Part shown: in pieces, positions 1 to 11,200 of the stretch
How the letters are laid out: each line of letters opens with the position of its first letter
Numbering within the stretch: the first letter of the stretch is position 1
Assembly (NCBI RefSeq): GCF_900176605.1
Contig: NZ_FXLP01000005.1
Span: 744,001-808,000, forward strand
Source of the DNA: Peptoniphilus vaginalis
GTDB taxonomy: Bacteria > Bacillota > Clostridia > Tissierellales > Peptoniphilaceae
DNA: 64,000 nucleotides
Direction of reading: 5' to 3'
The notes under the pieces: generated by a model
Databases searched by the model: none
The model's input: the letters and a program-made list of their open reading frames with translations, nothing else
What the model was told of the DNA's origin: nothing
Position numbers and translations under genes: made by a program

Positions 1-273
1 CATTTCTACAAATTGTACTAGGGATGCAATTACAAGTATAAATGCAATTGTTTGTAAATACTCAAGTCCAAATTTATCTAATACAAAAATTTGAATTAGC
101 CATGTTATTGCAGATGCAAGTACAACTACAAAGGTTACGGCTATTCCCATTCCAAGGGCAGTCTCTGTCTTGGAAGATACACCTAAGAAGGGACATATTC
201 CTAAGAACTGAGCAAAAACATAGTTATTTACAAGTATTGTTGAGATTAAAATAGTTAAAATACTTTCTAACAT
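1..273 (-). CDS. rnfA: RnfA, ion-translocating oxidoreductase membrane subunit (partial)
   Basis: Integral membrane subunit of the Rnf complex, which couples ferredoxin:NAD+ electron transfer to Na+ or H+ transport across the cytoplasmic membrane. Only the first ~91 codons lie in the window; the gene continues past base 1. The N-terminus reads as typical RnfA, with the conserved segment LVNNYVFAQFLGICPFLGVS around residues 14-33, followed by hydrophobic membrane helices. Its ATG overlaps the rnfE stop codon (TAATG), so the two are translationally coupled. The usual order CDGEAB predicts rnfB just beyond the left edge. Confidence 0.93.
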   Translation of the reverse strand, partial: MLESILTILISTILVNNYVFAQFLGICPFLGVSSKTETALGMGIAVTFVVVLASAITWLIQIFVLDKFGLEYLQTIAFILVIASLVQFVEM

Positions 274-869
274 TAGTCTGCCCTCCTATTTAATAATATT
301 TTAAATCCTGCTATTAAGAATCCAAGAAGTATGAAGGCGCCTGCTGGAGCTCCCATAATTCCAATTCCTGGATAGGCTTCTGGAAGAATGTTCTTTCCAA
401 ATAGTGTCCCGTAACCGAAGAATTCACGTACAAGTCCCATTGAAAGAACTGCTATTGTGTAGCCTACTCCTGTTCCTATTCCGTCAACTATTGATGGGAT
501 AAGTTTGTTTTTGTAGGCGAAACCTTCTGCTTCACCAAGTATACAGCAGTTAACTACGATTAGTGGTAGGAAGATACCAAGTGCTGCATAAATTGATTGG
601 GCATATGCTTGAAGGATCATTTGTACTAGGGTTACGAAAGTTGCAATTACTACGATAAAGCAAGGAATTCTTATTTTATCAGGAATTACTTTTCTAAGGG
701 CAGATACTACACCGTTACTCATTATAAGTACGAAGGTAACTGCTATACCCATTGCTAGTGAGTTTGTTAAACTGTTTGTAATAGCCAGTGTTGAACAAAG
801 TCCTATAAGTTGTATGAATACAGGATTGTTTTTGAAAGCACCGTCTAAAAATACTTTAGATAATTTCAT
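273..869 (-). CDS. rnfE: RnfE, ion-translocating oxidoreductase membrane subunit
   Basis: Membrane subunit of the Rnf complex, homologous to RnfA and to NqrD. The 198-residue protein is almost wholly hydrophobic with about six membrane helices, and carries the family segment NPVFIQLIGLCSTLAITN at residues 15-32 plus a cysteine-containing helix (VNCCILGEAEGFA) that corresponds to the second half of the inverted repeat typical of the family. It starts 11 bp after rnfG with a good Shine-Dalgarno (AAGGAGG) and ends overlapping rnfA. Length is normal for the family. Confidence 0.95.
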   Translation of the reverse strand: MKLSKVFLDGAFKNNPVFIQLIGLCSTLAITNSLTNSLAMGIAVTFVLIMSNGVVSALRKVIPDKIRIPCFIVVIATFVTLVQMILQAYAQSIYAALGIFLPLIVVNCCILGEAEGFAYKNKLIPSIVDGIGTGVGYTIAVLSMGLVREFFGYGTLFGKNILPEAYPGIGIMGAPAGAFILLGFLIAGFKILLNRRAD

Positions 870-880
870 TTTAAACCTCC

Positions 881-1465
881 TTATTCATTCTTTAGAACTT
901 CGTTATAAACTTTGATGGCGTCATTGGAACCTGCAAGGGCACCCTTTGAAGAAATTGTTGCTGATGTTAGCCACATAACTTCATTGTCGGCCTTTGGATC
1001 CTTAGATATTTTTAATGGACCTGTAGCAGACTTGCCTTCATAGGATGGATAGTATTCATCAGTTGTGATTCTGGAACCAAATCCACTTGTTTCTCCATTG
1101 GATATATTTCTAAATCCAGCGATTTTATCACCGTCTAGTAGAAATCCAATGGCGTTAACCATAGCTCCACCATAACCATTTGATTTTACATTTACACCGT
1201 ATCCAACAACATCTTGTCCCTTTTTGGCAACAAAGATTTTTTCGATGTTTGGATATTTTTCTTTTATTGCATTTAACTTAGCTTCATCGTATTCTTCGAA
1301 ACTATCTGCATTATCACCAAAAATAACTTCATAGGATGCAAGTGTATTTTTAAGTTCAGTTTCTGCAATTACTGGAGCAGTGAAACTATTTACAGCTGCA
1401 AGTAGACCTGCTGATAGGGCACAGAATACTAAAAGTATTATTCCAAATTTTACTGGTTCTTTCAT
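881..1465 (-). CDS. rnfG: RnfG, FMN-binding Rnf subunit
   Basis: RnfG carries covalently bound FMN on the outer face of the membrane and passes electrons within the Rnf complex. The 194-residue protein has one N-terminal membrane helix (about residues 8-28) and an FMN_bind domain with the GYGGAMVNAIGF segment. The flavinylation motif, normally S/T-G-A-T-x-S, reads TSATISS here: the glycine is a serine while the acceptor threonine is kept. It starts directly after the rnfD stop codon. Confidence 0.94.
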   Translation of the reverse strand: MKEPVKFGIILLVFCALSAGLLAAVNSFTAPVIAETELKNTLASYEVIFGDNADSFEEYDEAKLNAIKEKYPNIEKIFVAKKGQDVVGYGVNVKSNGYGGAMVNAIGFLLDGDKIAGFRNISNGETSGFGSRITTDEYYPSYEGKSATGPLKISKDPKADNEVMWLTSATISSKGALAGSNDAIKVYNEVLKNE

Positions 1466-2470
1466 TTACTTCGCCTCCCCATATGCACTTGATACTGTAA
1501 GTTTGTCAATTAATGGTGTTGCGAGGTTCATAAGACATATTGCGTATGAAACACCTTCAGGAAGTGATGCCTTAACCCTAATAACTGCTGTTAAGATACC
1601 ACATCCAAGGGCAAAAATAATTCTTCCCTTTTTGTTTATTGGGTTTGTAGTGTAGTCAGTTGCCATAAAGATAGCACCAAGTAACAAACCACCTGCAAGT
1701 AGTTCATAAGGTAGTAGTTCCATTGGGATTCCAAGAACAAATAGACATACTGCAGTAGTTGCTACATAGATAACTGGAATTTCCCAAGTAATTACCCTTC
1801 TTGCTACTAGGTAAACAAAGCCAATTAGAAGTGCAATTGCAGAAGTTTCTCCTATTACACCACCAATATTTCCCATAAACATATCTCCCATTGATGGAAG
1901 ATTTGAAAAATCGCCAGAAGCAATTATTTGAAGAGGTGTTGCAAAAGATATTCCATCCACTGCTGCAGATGATGTTGTAATACCTTGCTTCAATATTTCT
2001 GGTGAAATATAATCTGTAATTTGTTTTGGCCAAGATGTCATAAGTACAAGTCTTGCTGCAAGGGCTGGGTTCATAAAGTTGAAACCAATACCACCAAAAC
2101 ATTCTTTAACTACTAATATTGCAAAAACTGATCCGAAAGCTGCCATCCATAATGGGAAAGACTGGGGCATATTAAGTGCAATCAATATCCCTGTAACAAC
2201 AGCAGATAAATCAGCGATTTGTACAGTTTTCTTTAGGCATTTTTGTGTAATAAGTTCAGTAAATACACAAGAGCCAACACATACTGCCAAAAGAGCTATA
2301 GCTCTTGTTCCAAAGAAATAAACAGAAGCAATCATTGCAGGAACAAGTGCAATAATAACATCAAGCATAATCTTTCTAACAGTGTCATTTGACCTAATAT
2401 GAGGAGCTAGTGAAACAAAGCGTGCCTCATTTGCTGTCATCGGATCCTTATTAATTTTATTATTTTCCAA
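1466..2470 (-). CDS. rnfD: RnfD, FMN-binding ion-translocating membrane subunit
   Basis: RnfD is a polytopic membrane protein of the NqrB/RnfD family with covalent FMN, part of the ion-pumping core. The 334 residues show about nine hydrophobic helices and family blocks such as FGGIGFNFMNPALAARLVL (about 125-143), ending in an AICLMNLATPLID block near the C-terminus. It lies 11 bp downstream of rnfC and abuts rnfG, consistent with one transcript. Confidence 0.95.
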   Translation of the reverse strand: MENNKINKDPMTANEARFVSLAPHIRSNDTVRKIMLDVIIALVPAMIASVYFFGTRAIALLAVCVGSCVFTELITQKCLKKTVQIADLSAVVTGILIALNMPQSFPLWMAAFGSVFAILVVKECFGGIGFNFMNPALAARLVLMTSWPKQITDYISPEILKQGITTSSAAVDGISFATPLQIIASGDFSNLPSMGDMFMGNIGGVIGETSAIALLIGFVYLVARRVITWEIPVIYVATTAVCLFVLGIPMELLPYELLAGGLLLGAIFMATDYTTNPINKKGRIIFALGCGILTAVIRVKASLPEGVSYAICLMNLATPLIDKLTVSSAYGEAK

Positions 2471-2481
2471 ATTGATCCCTC

Positions 2482-3816
2482 CTATCTCTTTTGATTAGCT
2501 CTGATTTCTCGTTTAGCTAATTTAATAGATGCTGTAAGATGTCTCTTGGCTGGACATACAAAGGAACATATACCACATTCCATACATTGATCAGCGTGAA
2601 GAGCCATACATATATCCACATCGCCCTTTAATATCGCATGATTAATATCAGTTGGATTTATATGAGCTGGACAGTGGTCAACACATCTTGAACATCTAAT
2701 ACATGGAGACTCAATTCTTTCTGTGACTTCTTCTTCAGTGAAAACTAAGATACCAGAAGTAGTCTTAGTAACTGGAGAGTCAAGATTAAATACAGACTTA
2801 CCAGTCATAGGACCGCCACAGATGATTTCCTTGAAGTTGTCTTTAACTCCCCCACAGAAGTCTAGGATATCTCCTACAGGAGTACCAATTTTAACGAGAA
2901 TATTCTTAGGTTCCTTAATACCAGAACCAGAAACAGTTATAACTCTTTCATAGGAAGGCTTACCTTCAATCATAGCTTCATAGAAGGCTAGAGTAGTACC
3001 AACATTTGTTAGGAATACTCCAACATCATTTGTTACACCATTTTGTGGAACAATTCTGCCAACTACAGCTTCAGAAAGTCTCTTTGAATCACCTTGTGGA
3101 TACTTAGTTTGACATCCAACAACCTTTAAGTGATTCCAATTAGGATTTTCTTTTATAACTTCTTCCATTTTAGCAATTGCATCAGGTTTATTTTCTTCAA
3201 TTGCCATATAGGAAGCTTCCTTGTTGTAATAATATGAGAAGATATCGAGACCTTCTAATATTTCCTTAGTTTTTTCTAGCATAATTCTATGGTCACATGT
3301 AAGGAAAGGCTCACATTCTGCCCCATTGATTATACATTCATCTAAAGCTGGATCTTCACTCTTTAACTTAGCGTGAAGTGGGAAACCAGCACCCCCCATT
3401 CCTACGATTCCCTTTTCTTTAATAAAAGGAATTAAATCGTCAATTGGATGATCTTTATAATCCTTAAAAGATTTAAGGTCATCAGTCATTTCATCCTTGC
3501 CATCGTTTTCGATAACGACGCAATCACAATACCTTCCATCAGCTGTATACATTTTTTTAATCTCTTTAACTGTACCTGATACAGAAGAGTGTATAGCTGC
3601 TGAAATAAAAGCATCAGAATTCCCAACAATTTGACCAACCTTAACAGAATCGCCCTTAGACACAAGAGGTGAGCATGGTGCTCCAATGTGTTGTGACATA
3701 GGTATGTAGGCAATCTTTGGACTTGGCATCCTTTCAATTGCTATTTTTTCTGTCAAAGTTTTGTGTTCGTCCATGTGAACTCCACCTACGGAAAAAGTGA
3801 GATTTCTTGAACTCAT
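2482..3816 (-). CDS. rnfC: RnfC, NADH/FMN and Fe-S binding Rnf subunit
   Basis: Peripheral cytoplasmic subunit that binds NAD(H) and FMN and carries two [4Fe-4S] clusters; first gene of the operon. The 444 residues contain an N-terminal biotinyl/lipoyl-like region, the FMN/NADH-binding segment GMGGAGFPLHAKL (about 140-152), a SLBB-like region, and two ferredoxin motifs near the C-terminus: CIRCSRCVDHCP and CMECGICSFVCP. The Shine-Dalgarno AAGGGGTGA precedes the ATG. The upstream region carries a palindrome over a possible -10 box. Confidence 0.96.
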   Translation of the reverse strand: MSSRNLTFSVGGVHMDEHKTLTEKIAIERMPSPKIAYIPMSQHIGAPCSPLVSKGDSVKVGQIVGNSDAFISAAIHSSVSGTVKEIKKMYTADGRYCDCVVIENDGKDEMTDDLKSFKDYKDHPIDDLIPFIKEKGIVGMGGAGFPLHAKLKSEDPALDECIINGAECEPFLTCDHRIMLEKTKEILEGLDIFSYYYNKEASYMAIEENKPDAIAKMEEVIKENPNWNHLKVVGCQTKYPQGDSKRLSEAVVGRIVPQNGVTNDVGVFLTNVGTTLAFYEAMIEGKPSYERVITVSGSGIKEPKNILVKIGTPVGDILDFCGGVKDNFKEIICGGPMTGKSVFNLDSPVTKTTSGILVFTEEEVTERIESPCIRCSRCVDHCPAHINPTDINHAILKGDVDICMALHADQCMECGICSFVCPAKRHLTASIKLAKREIRANQKR

Positions 3817-3859
3817 AAAACTTCACCCCTTAATTGGCATAAGCCTATTTTTTTACCAT

Positions 3860-3877
3860 TTGTTATAATTATAACAC
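3860..3877. promoter_or_regulatory. Rex-like palindrome at the rnf promoter
   Basis: TTGTTATAATTATAACAC contains a perfect 16-bp palindrome (3861-3876). It overlaps a TATAAT -10 candidate read on the minus strand towards rnfC, about 45 bp upstream of the start codon. The spacing and outer half-sites match the Rex consensus TTGTTAA-N4-TTAACAA at most positions (three mismatches in the specified positions). Rex senses NADH/NAD+, which fits an Rnf operon, but the regulator assignment is inference and no clear -35 box was found. Confidence 0.4.
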
Positions 3878-4179
3878 CAAATTTTATTAAAGTACATTAT
3901 TATACTTAAAAAACTCAATTTAGGAAATCTTTATCATCATTTAAAAATGGTCATTCTTAATGCTTAGTTTTTGATATTTCTTATCAAAAATAAATTTATA
4001 AAAAACTTTATTTTATTTCACTATTAGACTTTTTTAAGTAGCTTAAATCCTTATAATTCAAGTAAAATAAATTATTTATTGCAAAAGAAATCTTGATAAA
4101 AAAAACTTTTTTCATTTCATTAATTTAAGAAATCAAAAATTTTTTTATTTTGTGTCTATTGTAAAATATATATAAGAAA

Positions 4180-4256
4180 GCGACCTCACAAGTAGGAGGT
4201 CGCATACATTATAAATTTAAAGAGACCAGACCTAAGTCTAGCCTCAATAAATTTTT
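4180..4256 (+). ncRNA. Candidate small structured RNA (two hairpins and T-run)
   Basis: Two consecutive stem-loops (4180-4203, perfect 8-bp stem; 4222-4244, 8 of 10 pairs) followed by T6 could form a short plus-strand transcript ending at an intrinsic terminator. A weak -10-like box (TATAAG or TATATA, about 4167-4176) lies just upstream, without a clear -35. The first hairpin might instead be a back-up terminator for minus-strand transcription. No known RNA family was recognised. Confidence 0.2.
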
Positions 4257-4299
4257 TCATCTTGCATTTTTTAATTTAATTTATAATTTATCACTTTTT

Positions 4300-4505
4300 A
4301 ATTTTTATAAACTTGCAAAAAATTGTTAGCTCATAGCCTAGAATAAGCTTGTAAAAATTTTCTACTTCATAAATTCTTACAAGTTCGTAAAAACTTCCCT
4401 GCTTCATAACTCTTTACAAGTTTACAAAAACTCCCTGCTTCATAACTTCATAAAAGTTTACAAAAATTTTTCAACTCAGAGAAACTTATAAAGTTTTAAA
4501 AAATT
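4300..4505. repeat. Degenerate A/T-rich intergenic repeats
   Basis: Imperfect repeats of about 40-50 bp, best seen as two neighbouring copies of a CTCCCTGCTTCATAAC / TTTACAAAAA unit around 4390-4470, with similar motifs on both sides (acTTgTAAaAAttTT). The same motif style recurs at 26500-26745 and 61140-61330. Confidence 0.5.
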
Positions 4506-4563
4506 TTTAACTTGGTCTTAATAATAATCTTCCTAACAAATGATTTTTCCATAAAAATTTATA

Positions 4564-4594
4564 CAAAAAAAGTAGGCCTATCTCTAAGCCTACT
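4564..4594 (-). terminator. Intrinsic terminator of rpoBC
   Basis: On the minus strand a 10-bp stem (AGTAGGCTTA / TAGGCCTACT, one G-U pair) with a GAGA loop is followed by T7, 17 bp after the rpoC stop codon. Confidence 0.9.
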
Positions 4595-4610
4595 TCTAAT
4601 TTATAAAATT

Positions 4611-7600
4611 TTATTCTTCTTCAACTGTTTCAAGTTCAATTTTAACATCATCATTTGTAATAACTTCAGAGTCTTCTAGGATATTGTAATCTTCTCTTAG
4701 GCTTTCGTCGATTCCAATTTGAACCTTGGAATTAATACGAGCACCTGTACCTGCTGGTATAAGTTGTCCAATTATAATATTTTCCTTTAGACCTTCAAGC
4801 CTATCTTCCTTACCCTTGATTGCTGCATCTGTAAGAACCCTTGTAGTTTCTTGGAAGGATGCTGCTGATAAGAAGGATTCTGTTGCAAGGGAAGCCTTTG
4901 TTATACCAAGTAAATTGATTTGACCAATTGCTGGTTCCTTACCTGCTTCAATAGCTTCTTGGTTTGCTCTCTTGTAGTCAACAACATTTACAAGGGATCC
5001 TGGAAGTAAGTCTGTGTCTCCAGCATCTTCTATCTTGCACTTTGATAGCATTTGTCTAACAATGATTTCAATGTGCTTATCGTTGATGTCTACCCCTTGA
5101 AGTCTATAAACTCTTTGAACTTCTTTTACAATGTATTCTTGTACACCCTTTTCGCCCTTAACACGTAGTAGGTCTTGTGGATATACAGAACCTTGTGTAA
5201 GTTCATCTCCTGCTTCAACTTCATCGCCTGCTTTAACCTTTAGTCTTGATCCATAAACGATGTTGTAGGTGTCTACTGTCCCATCTTCAGCTGTAATAAG
5301 AACTTCTCTCTTCTTGTTAGTTTCTTTAACGTCAACTACCCCAGCACGTTCTGCAATAACTGCAAGACCCTTTGGCTTTCTAGCTTCGAAAAGTTCTTCA
5401 ACTCTTGGAAGACCTTGAGTGATATCGGCAGCTGCCGCTACACCACCAGTGTGGAAGGTTCTCATTGTAAGTTGTGTACCTGGTTCACCAATTGATTGGG
5501 CAGCAATTACACCAACTGCTTCACCAATTCCAATGTGTGATCCTGTTGCAAGGTTTCTACCATAGCAGTGGGCACATACTCCAGTCTTACTCTTACATCC
5601 AAGGATTGATCTAACCTTAACTTCTTCTATTCCTAGAGATTCAATTAGGGCTGCATCGTCATCAGAGATGGCTTCATTAGCTCCAACAATCAACTCTCCA
5701 GTTTCTGGGTTAAATATATCTTCAAAGGAATATCTTCCTTCGATTCTATCTGCAAGAGATTCTATTAATTCTTTTCCATCTTTAAAGGCTCTAGCTACAA
5801 GATATTCATCTGTACCACAGTCTTCTTCAGAGATAATAACTTGTTGTGAAACGTCTACTAGTCTTCTTGTCAAGTAACCAGAGTCAGCAGTTCTTAGAGC
5901 TGTATCGGCAAGACCCTTTCTAGAACCATGGGCTGACATATAAAATTCAAGTACTGAAAGACCTTCTCTAAAGTTTGAAGTGATTGGAACTTCGATAGTT
6001 CTACCTGATGGTGATGCCATAAGTCCACGCATACCTGCAAGTTGTCTAATTTGGTTCTTAGAACCTCTGGCTCCAGAGTCTGCCATGATGTAGATGTTGT
6101 TTAGGGCATCGAAGCCGTCCATTACATCATCAGTTAGGTCATCTGTTGCCTTGTTCCAAATTTCAATTACCTTTTCATATCTTTCTTCATCAGAGATAAG
6201 ACCTTTTCTAAAGGCTTTTTCGTACTTAGCTACTTCTTGTTCAGCTGCTGCCAAGATTTCTGGTTTAGAATCAGGAATTTGTACGTCACCCATTGAAATT
6301 GATATAGCTCCAATAGTTGAGTAGTGGTATCCTGTTGCCTTGATGTTGTCAAGAAGTTCAGCAGTTTTTATATTTCCATGTTTTTTGTAAGTTTTTTCGA
6401 TTATTTTTCCAAGAAGTTTCTTGTCTACGACTTGGTCTATTTCAAGTGAATATTTATCTTCATCCCTGTTAACAAAGCCTAGGTCTTGTGGGATAAACTC
6501 ATTCATAATAAATCTACCCACAGTTGATGGGACAATCTTACCCCTCTTATCATTTTCATCTGCATATCTTCTTACAGATACCTTAGATTGAAGGTGTAGG
6601 AATCCTGATTCATAAGCGTGGAACATTTCATCATAGTTTCTATAAACTGATCCGTCACCCTTTAGCTTATCTTCTCTCATAAGAGTTAGATAATATGAAC
6701 CAAGAACCATATCTTGTGTAGGAGTAGTAATTGGCTTACCATCCTTTAGTGCCAAGATATTGTTAGTTGAAAGCATTAATAACCTTGCTTCAGCTTGTGC
6801 TTCAGTTGATAGTGGTAAATGGACAGCCATTTGGTCACCATCGAAGTCGGCGTTATATGCTGTACAAGAAAGTGGATGAAGCTTAATAGCCTTTCCTTCT
6901 ACAAGGACAGGTTCAAAGGCTTGGATACCAAGTCTGTGAAGTGTCGGTGCACGGTTAAGAAGAACTGGGTGATCTTTTATAACTTCTTCAAGTACATCCC
7001 AAACTTCTTCTTTTCCTCTTTCAACCATTCTCTTTGCAGATTTAATGTTGTAAGTTAGGCCTCTAGAAACAAGTTCCTTCATTACAAAAGGTTTAAAGAG
7101 TTCTAGTGCCATATTCTTTGGAAGTCCACATTGGTAAAATTTAAGGTCTGGTCCAACTACGATTACAGAACGACCAGAGTAGTCAACTCTCTTACCAAGT
7201 AAGTTTTGACGGAAACGACCTTGCTTACCCTTTAACATTTCTGATAAAGATTTAAGTGGTCTGTTTCCTGGTCCTGTAACAGGTCTTCCACGTCTACCGT
7301 TGTCGATAAGAGCATCTACAGATTCTTGTAGCATTCTCTTTTCATTTCTAACGATAATATCTGGAGCATTTATGTCCATTAACTTCTTAAGTCTGTTGTT
7401 TCTGTTTACAATTCTTCTATATAAATCATTTAAGTCACTTGTTGCAAATCTTCCACCATCAAGTTGTACCATTGGTCTTAGGTCTGGTGGTATAACAGGA
7501 ATTGCATCAAGAATCATCCATTCAGGCTTGTTGTCTGATTGGATAAAGGCATCAATAACTTCTAGCCTTCTTGTGATTCTAATTTTCTTTTGTCCAGTTG

Positions 7601-8198
7601 CATCTTGAAGCTCTTCTGTTAGTTCATCATTTTCCTTTTGAAGGTCGACTTTTTCTAGAAGGTCTCTAATAGCTTCTGCACCCATCTTTGCAGTGAACTT
7701 GTCCCCATATTCTCTCTTGAATTCCCTATATTCAATTTCTGATAATAGTTGCTTTTCATAAAGAGTTGTTTCGCCTGGTTCAACATAAGTTACTACATAA
7801 GACGCAAAGTAAAGTACCTTTTCAAGGGCCCTAGGGCTCATATCTAGTACAAGACCCATCCTTGAAGGGATTCCCTTGAAGTACCAAATGTGTGATACTG
7901 GAGCAGCAAGTTCAATATGACCCATTCTTTCACGACGAACCTTAGCCTTTGTGACTTCAACGCCACATTTTTCGCAGACTACTCCCTTGTATCTTACTCT
8001 TTTATATTTTCCACAGGAACATTCCCAGTCCTTAGTAGGTCCAAATATTTTTTCGCAAAATAGACCTTCTTTTTCAGGCTTTAATGTCCTGTAATTTATA
8101 GTTTCCGGTTTTTTAACTTCTCCATAAGACCAGGATCTGATCTTTTGAGGTGAAGCTAGTCCAATTTTTATTGAATGGAATAATTCATGTTCGCTCAA
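4611..8198 (-). CDS. rpoC: DNA-directed RNA polymerase subunit beta'
   Basis: Largest catalytic subunit of RNA polymerase, 1195 residues, a normal length for Firmicutes. The N-terminal zinc ribbon has Cys60, Cys62, Cys75 and Cys78. The catalytic Mg2+ loop [12 protein letters not shown] sits around residue 450. The second zinc site (CGTDEY...[13 protein letters not shown]) and the trigger-loop segment [17 protein letters not shown] follow in the C-terminal half. The tail is acidic. It begins 36 bp after rpoB and shares its transcript; a strong terminator follows. Confidence 0.98.
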   Translation of the reverse strand: MSEHELFHSIKIGLASPQKIRSWSYGEVKKPETINYRTLKPEKEGLFCEKIFGPTKDWECSCGKYKRVRYKGVVCEKCGVEVTKAKVRRERMGHIELAAPVSHIWYFKGIPSRMGLVLDMSPRALEKVLYFASYVVTYVEPGETTLYEKQLLSEIEYREFKREYGDKFTAKMGAEAIRDLLEKVDLQKENDELTEELQDATGQKKIRITRRLEVIDAFIQSDNKPEWMILDAIPVIPPDLRPMVQLDGGRFATSDLNDLYRRIVNRNNRLKKLMDINAPDIIVRNEKRMLQESVDALIDNGRRGRPVTGPGNRPLKSLSEMLKGKQGRFRQNLLGKRVDYSGRSVIVVGPDLKFYQCGLPKNMALELFKPFVMKELVSRGLTYNIKSAKRMVERGKEEVWDVLEEVIKDHPVLLNRAPTLHRLGIQAFEPVLVEGKAIKLHPLSCTAYNADFDGDQMAVHLPLSTEAQAEARLLMLSTNNILALKDGKPITTPTQDMVLGSYYLTLMREDKLKGDGSVYRNYDEMFHAYESGFLHLQSKVSVRRYADENDKRGKIVPSTVGRFIMNEFIPQDLGFVNRDEDKYSLEIDQVVDKKLLGKIIEKTYKKHGNIKTAELLDNIKATGYHYSTIGAISISMGDVQIPDSKPEILAAAEQEVAKYEKAFRKGLISDEERYEKVIEIWNKATDDLTDDVMDGFDALNNIYIMADSGARGSKNQIRQLAGMRGLMASPSGRTIEVPITSNFREGLSVLEFYMSAHGSRKGLADTALRTADSGYLTRRLVDVSQQVIISEEDCGTDEYLVARAFKDGKELIESLADRIEGRYSFEDIFNPETGELIVGANEAISDDDAALIESLGIEEVKVRSILGCKSKTGVCAHCYGRNLATGSHIGIGEAVGVIAAQSIGEPGTQLTMRTFHTGGVAAAADITQGLPRVEELFEARKPKGLAVIAERAGVVDVKETNKKREVLITAEDGTVDTYNIVYGSRLKVKAGDEVEAGDELTQGSVYPQDLLRVKGEKGVQEYIVKEVQRVYRLQGVDINDKHIEIIVRQMLSKCKIEDAGDTDLLPGSLVNVVDYKRANQEAIEAGKEPAIGQINLLGITKASLATESFLSAASFQETTRVLTDAAIKGKEDRLEGLKENIIIGQLIPAGTGARINSKVQIGIDESLREDYNILEDSEVITNDDVKIELETVEEE

Positions 8199-8234
8199 GG
8201 AGCACTTCTCCTTTCATATTAATTAAAATAATAA

Positions 8235-11200
8235 TTAATCTTCAGATTCATCGGATTCATCATCGTCTTCATAGTCACCGTCTTCGTCTTCATAGAAGTG
8301 ACTGTTTTCAAAAGACTCAACTTCATCAGTTGAAATTGTTCTGATTCCAATATTTGCAGTTCCAGTTTGTTCTATTAGTTCCTTTAATTCATCGTCGTCT
8401 GATTTTGTATTATTATCATCGATGTTATCAATCTTTGTTAGTTCATCTTCATCAACTTCAAGGTCGACTTCATTTCCTTTTTCATCAAGAACTTGAATTT
8501 CAAGAGCTAGTGCTTGAAGTTCTTTTATTAGAACCTTAAAGGATTCAGGAACTCCTGGTTGTGGAATATTTTCGCCCTTAACAATAGCTTCGTAAGTCTT
8601 AACACGACCAACGATATCGTCAGACTTAACTGTAAGCATTTCTTGTAGGGTATGGCTGGCACCATAGGCTTCTAAAGCCCAAACTTCCATTTCTCCAAAT
8701 CTTTGTCCACCGAATTGTGCCTTACCTCCAAGAGGTTGTTGTGTAACAAGTGAGTAAGGTCCAGTGGAACGAGCGTGGATCTTTTCATCAACCAAGTGGT
8801 GAAGTTTCAACATATACATGTAACCAACTGTTACAGGATGGTCGAATTCTTCTCCGGTTCTACCATCTCTTAGTTGAATTTTTCCATCTCTAGAATATCC
8901 AGCTTCTTCAAGTGTATCAAAAATGTCATTTTCATTAGCACCATCAAATACTGGTGTGGCAACGTGCCATCCAAGTTTTTTGGCAGCAAGTCCCAAGTGA
9001 ACTTCTAGTACTTGCCCAAGATTCATACGAGAAGGAACCCCAAGTGGGTTAAGAACAATTTGGATTGGCGTACCATCTGGCATGTAAGGCATATCTTCCT
9101 TTGGCATAACCCTAGAGATAACACCCTTGTTACCGTGACGACCACACATCTTATCTCCAACTTGAATCTTTCTCTTTGTAGCAACAAAGACTCTTACCAT
9201 TTCGTTAACACCTGGTTGAAGTTCGTCTCCTTCAGACCTGTTAAATGTCTTAACATCAACAACAATACCATGTTCACCATGAGGAAGTCTTAGGGAAGTA
9301 TCTCTTACTTCTCTTGCCTTTTCGCCAAAGATTGAACGAAGAAGTCTTTCTTCTGCAGAAAGTTCAGTTTCTCCCTTTGGAGTTACCTTACCAACTAGGA
9401 TATCTCCTGGTTTAACTTCTGCACCAATTCTTATAATACCTCTGTCATCAAGGTCCTTTAACATATCTTCCCCAACATTAGGGATGTCTCTTGTAATTTC
9501 TTCAGGTCCAAGTTTTGTATCTCTTGCTTCTGATTCGTATTCTTCAATGTGAAGTGAAGTTAATACATCGTCAATAACAAGCTCTTGGCTTACAAGCATG
9601 GCATCTTCGTAGTTATATCCTTCCCAGTTCATAAAGGCTATTAGGATATTTTTACCAAGAGCCATTTCTCCCATATCAGTTGATGGACCATCAGCAATGA
9701 TTTCGCCTGCTTCTACAAGGTCTCCTTCTTTGACAATAGGTCTTTGGTTAATTGTAGTTCCTTGGTTACCACCCATAAACTTGTGAAGTTTATAGTTGTC
9801 AATTCCCTTGTCAGATTCTCTTTCCACTTCAATGTGAACGGAATCAACTTTTTTAATTTTACCCTTGTTCTTAGAAACAATTACAACACCTGAGTCCTTT
9901 GCTGCTCTGTATTCAATCCCAGTTCCAACAACAGGAGCCTCAGTCTTTAATAGAGGCACTGCTTGACGTTGCATGTTGGCACCCATTAGGGCTCTGTTGG
10001 CGTCGTCGTTTTCCAAGAAAGGAATCATGGAAGTACCTACAGCAACAATTTGTTGAGGAGAAACGTCCATGTAGTTTACATCTTTAATGTCGAAAATATC
10101 GGCATTACCGCCATGACCTCTGGCAGCAATTCTATCTTCAACGAATCTATTATTTTCATCAAGTCTTTCGTCAGCTTGAGCAATGATTTGTTCGTACTCA
10201 ACGTCGGCAGTTAGATAATCAATTTGATCAGTTACAACTCCGTTAACAACCTTCCTATATGGAGTCTCAATAAATCCATAGTCATTGATTCTTGCGTAAG
10301 TTGTAAGTGATGTGATAAGTCCAATGTTTGGACCTTCTGGTGTCTCAATAGGACACATTCTTCCGTAGTGTGAATTATGGACGTCACGCACTTCAAATCC
10401 AGCTCTATCTCTGCTCAACCCACCAGGTCCTAGTGCAGATAACCTTCTCTTATGAGTTAATTCTGATAGAGGATTATTTTGGTCCATAAATTGTGAAAGT
10501 TGTGAAGAGCCAAAGAATTCTTTTATGGCTGCTGTAACAGGTCTTATGTTTATTAGTGATTGTGGTGTTGTTGCATCAACATCTTGAACAGTCATCCTTT
10601 CGCGGATAACTCTTTCCATTCTTGAAATACCAATTCTAAATTGGTTTTGAAGAAGTTCACCAACAGATCTAATTCTTCTATTCCCAAGATGGTCGATGTC
10701 GTCAACGGATCCCACGTTATTCATAAGTCCAAATTGATAATTTATACCAGCAATAATATCGTCGATTAAAATATTTTTTGGAGATAATTCTCTATGAGCC
10801 TTTACTAGCTCTTCCTTAAACTTTTCTGTGTTTTCAGAATATTCTTCATAAAGTTCATCAAAAAGTGGTCTATAAACTTTTTCTTTAAAGCCAAGTTCTT
10901 CCATATCGAAGTCTAGTTCATAGGCATCAACAAAAGTGAAGTTGTTACCAATTACTATTGTGTTTTCACTGGCATGTTCATAGTTTTCATCAGTTTTTAT
11001 TAGAACTTGGTTAACACCAGCTGCTTCAATCTTTTCAGCCTTTGCCCTATTTAGTAGTTCGCCAGCTTCTGCTAAGATTTCCCCAGTCATTGGGTCAACT
11101 ATGTCTTCAGCAGGTATATTGCCTTCAAGTCTTGCAGAAATTCCTAACTTCTTGTTGAATTTATATCTACCAACTTTAGCAAGGTCATATCTTCTATCGT

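Larger units (their letters stand above)
3878..4563. other. A/T-rich intergenic region with hairpins and degenerate repeats
   Basis: No convincing gene is seen between the rnf promoter and the rpoC terminator. The region holds a perfect 8-bp stem hairpin at 4180-4203 (GCGACCTC / GAGGTCGC), a second hairpin at 4222-4244 followed on the plus strand by a T-run at 4252-4256, and degenerate repeats from about 4300 to 4500. Confidence 0.6.

Noticed and set aside
1704-2102. 132-codon open frame overlapping rnfD on the same strand
   Set aside because: It is an out-of-frame shadow of rnfD with Tyr/Asn/Cys-rich nonsense composition.
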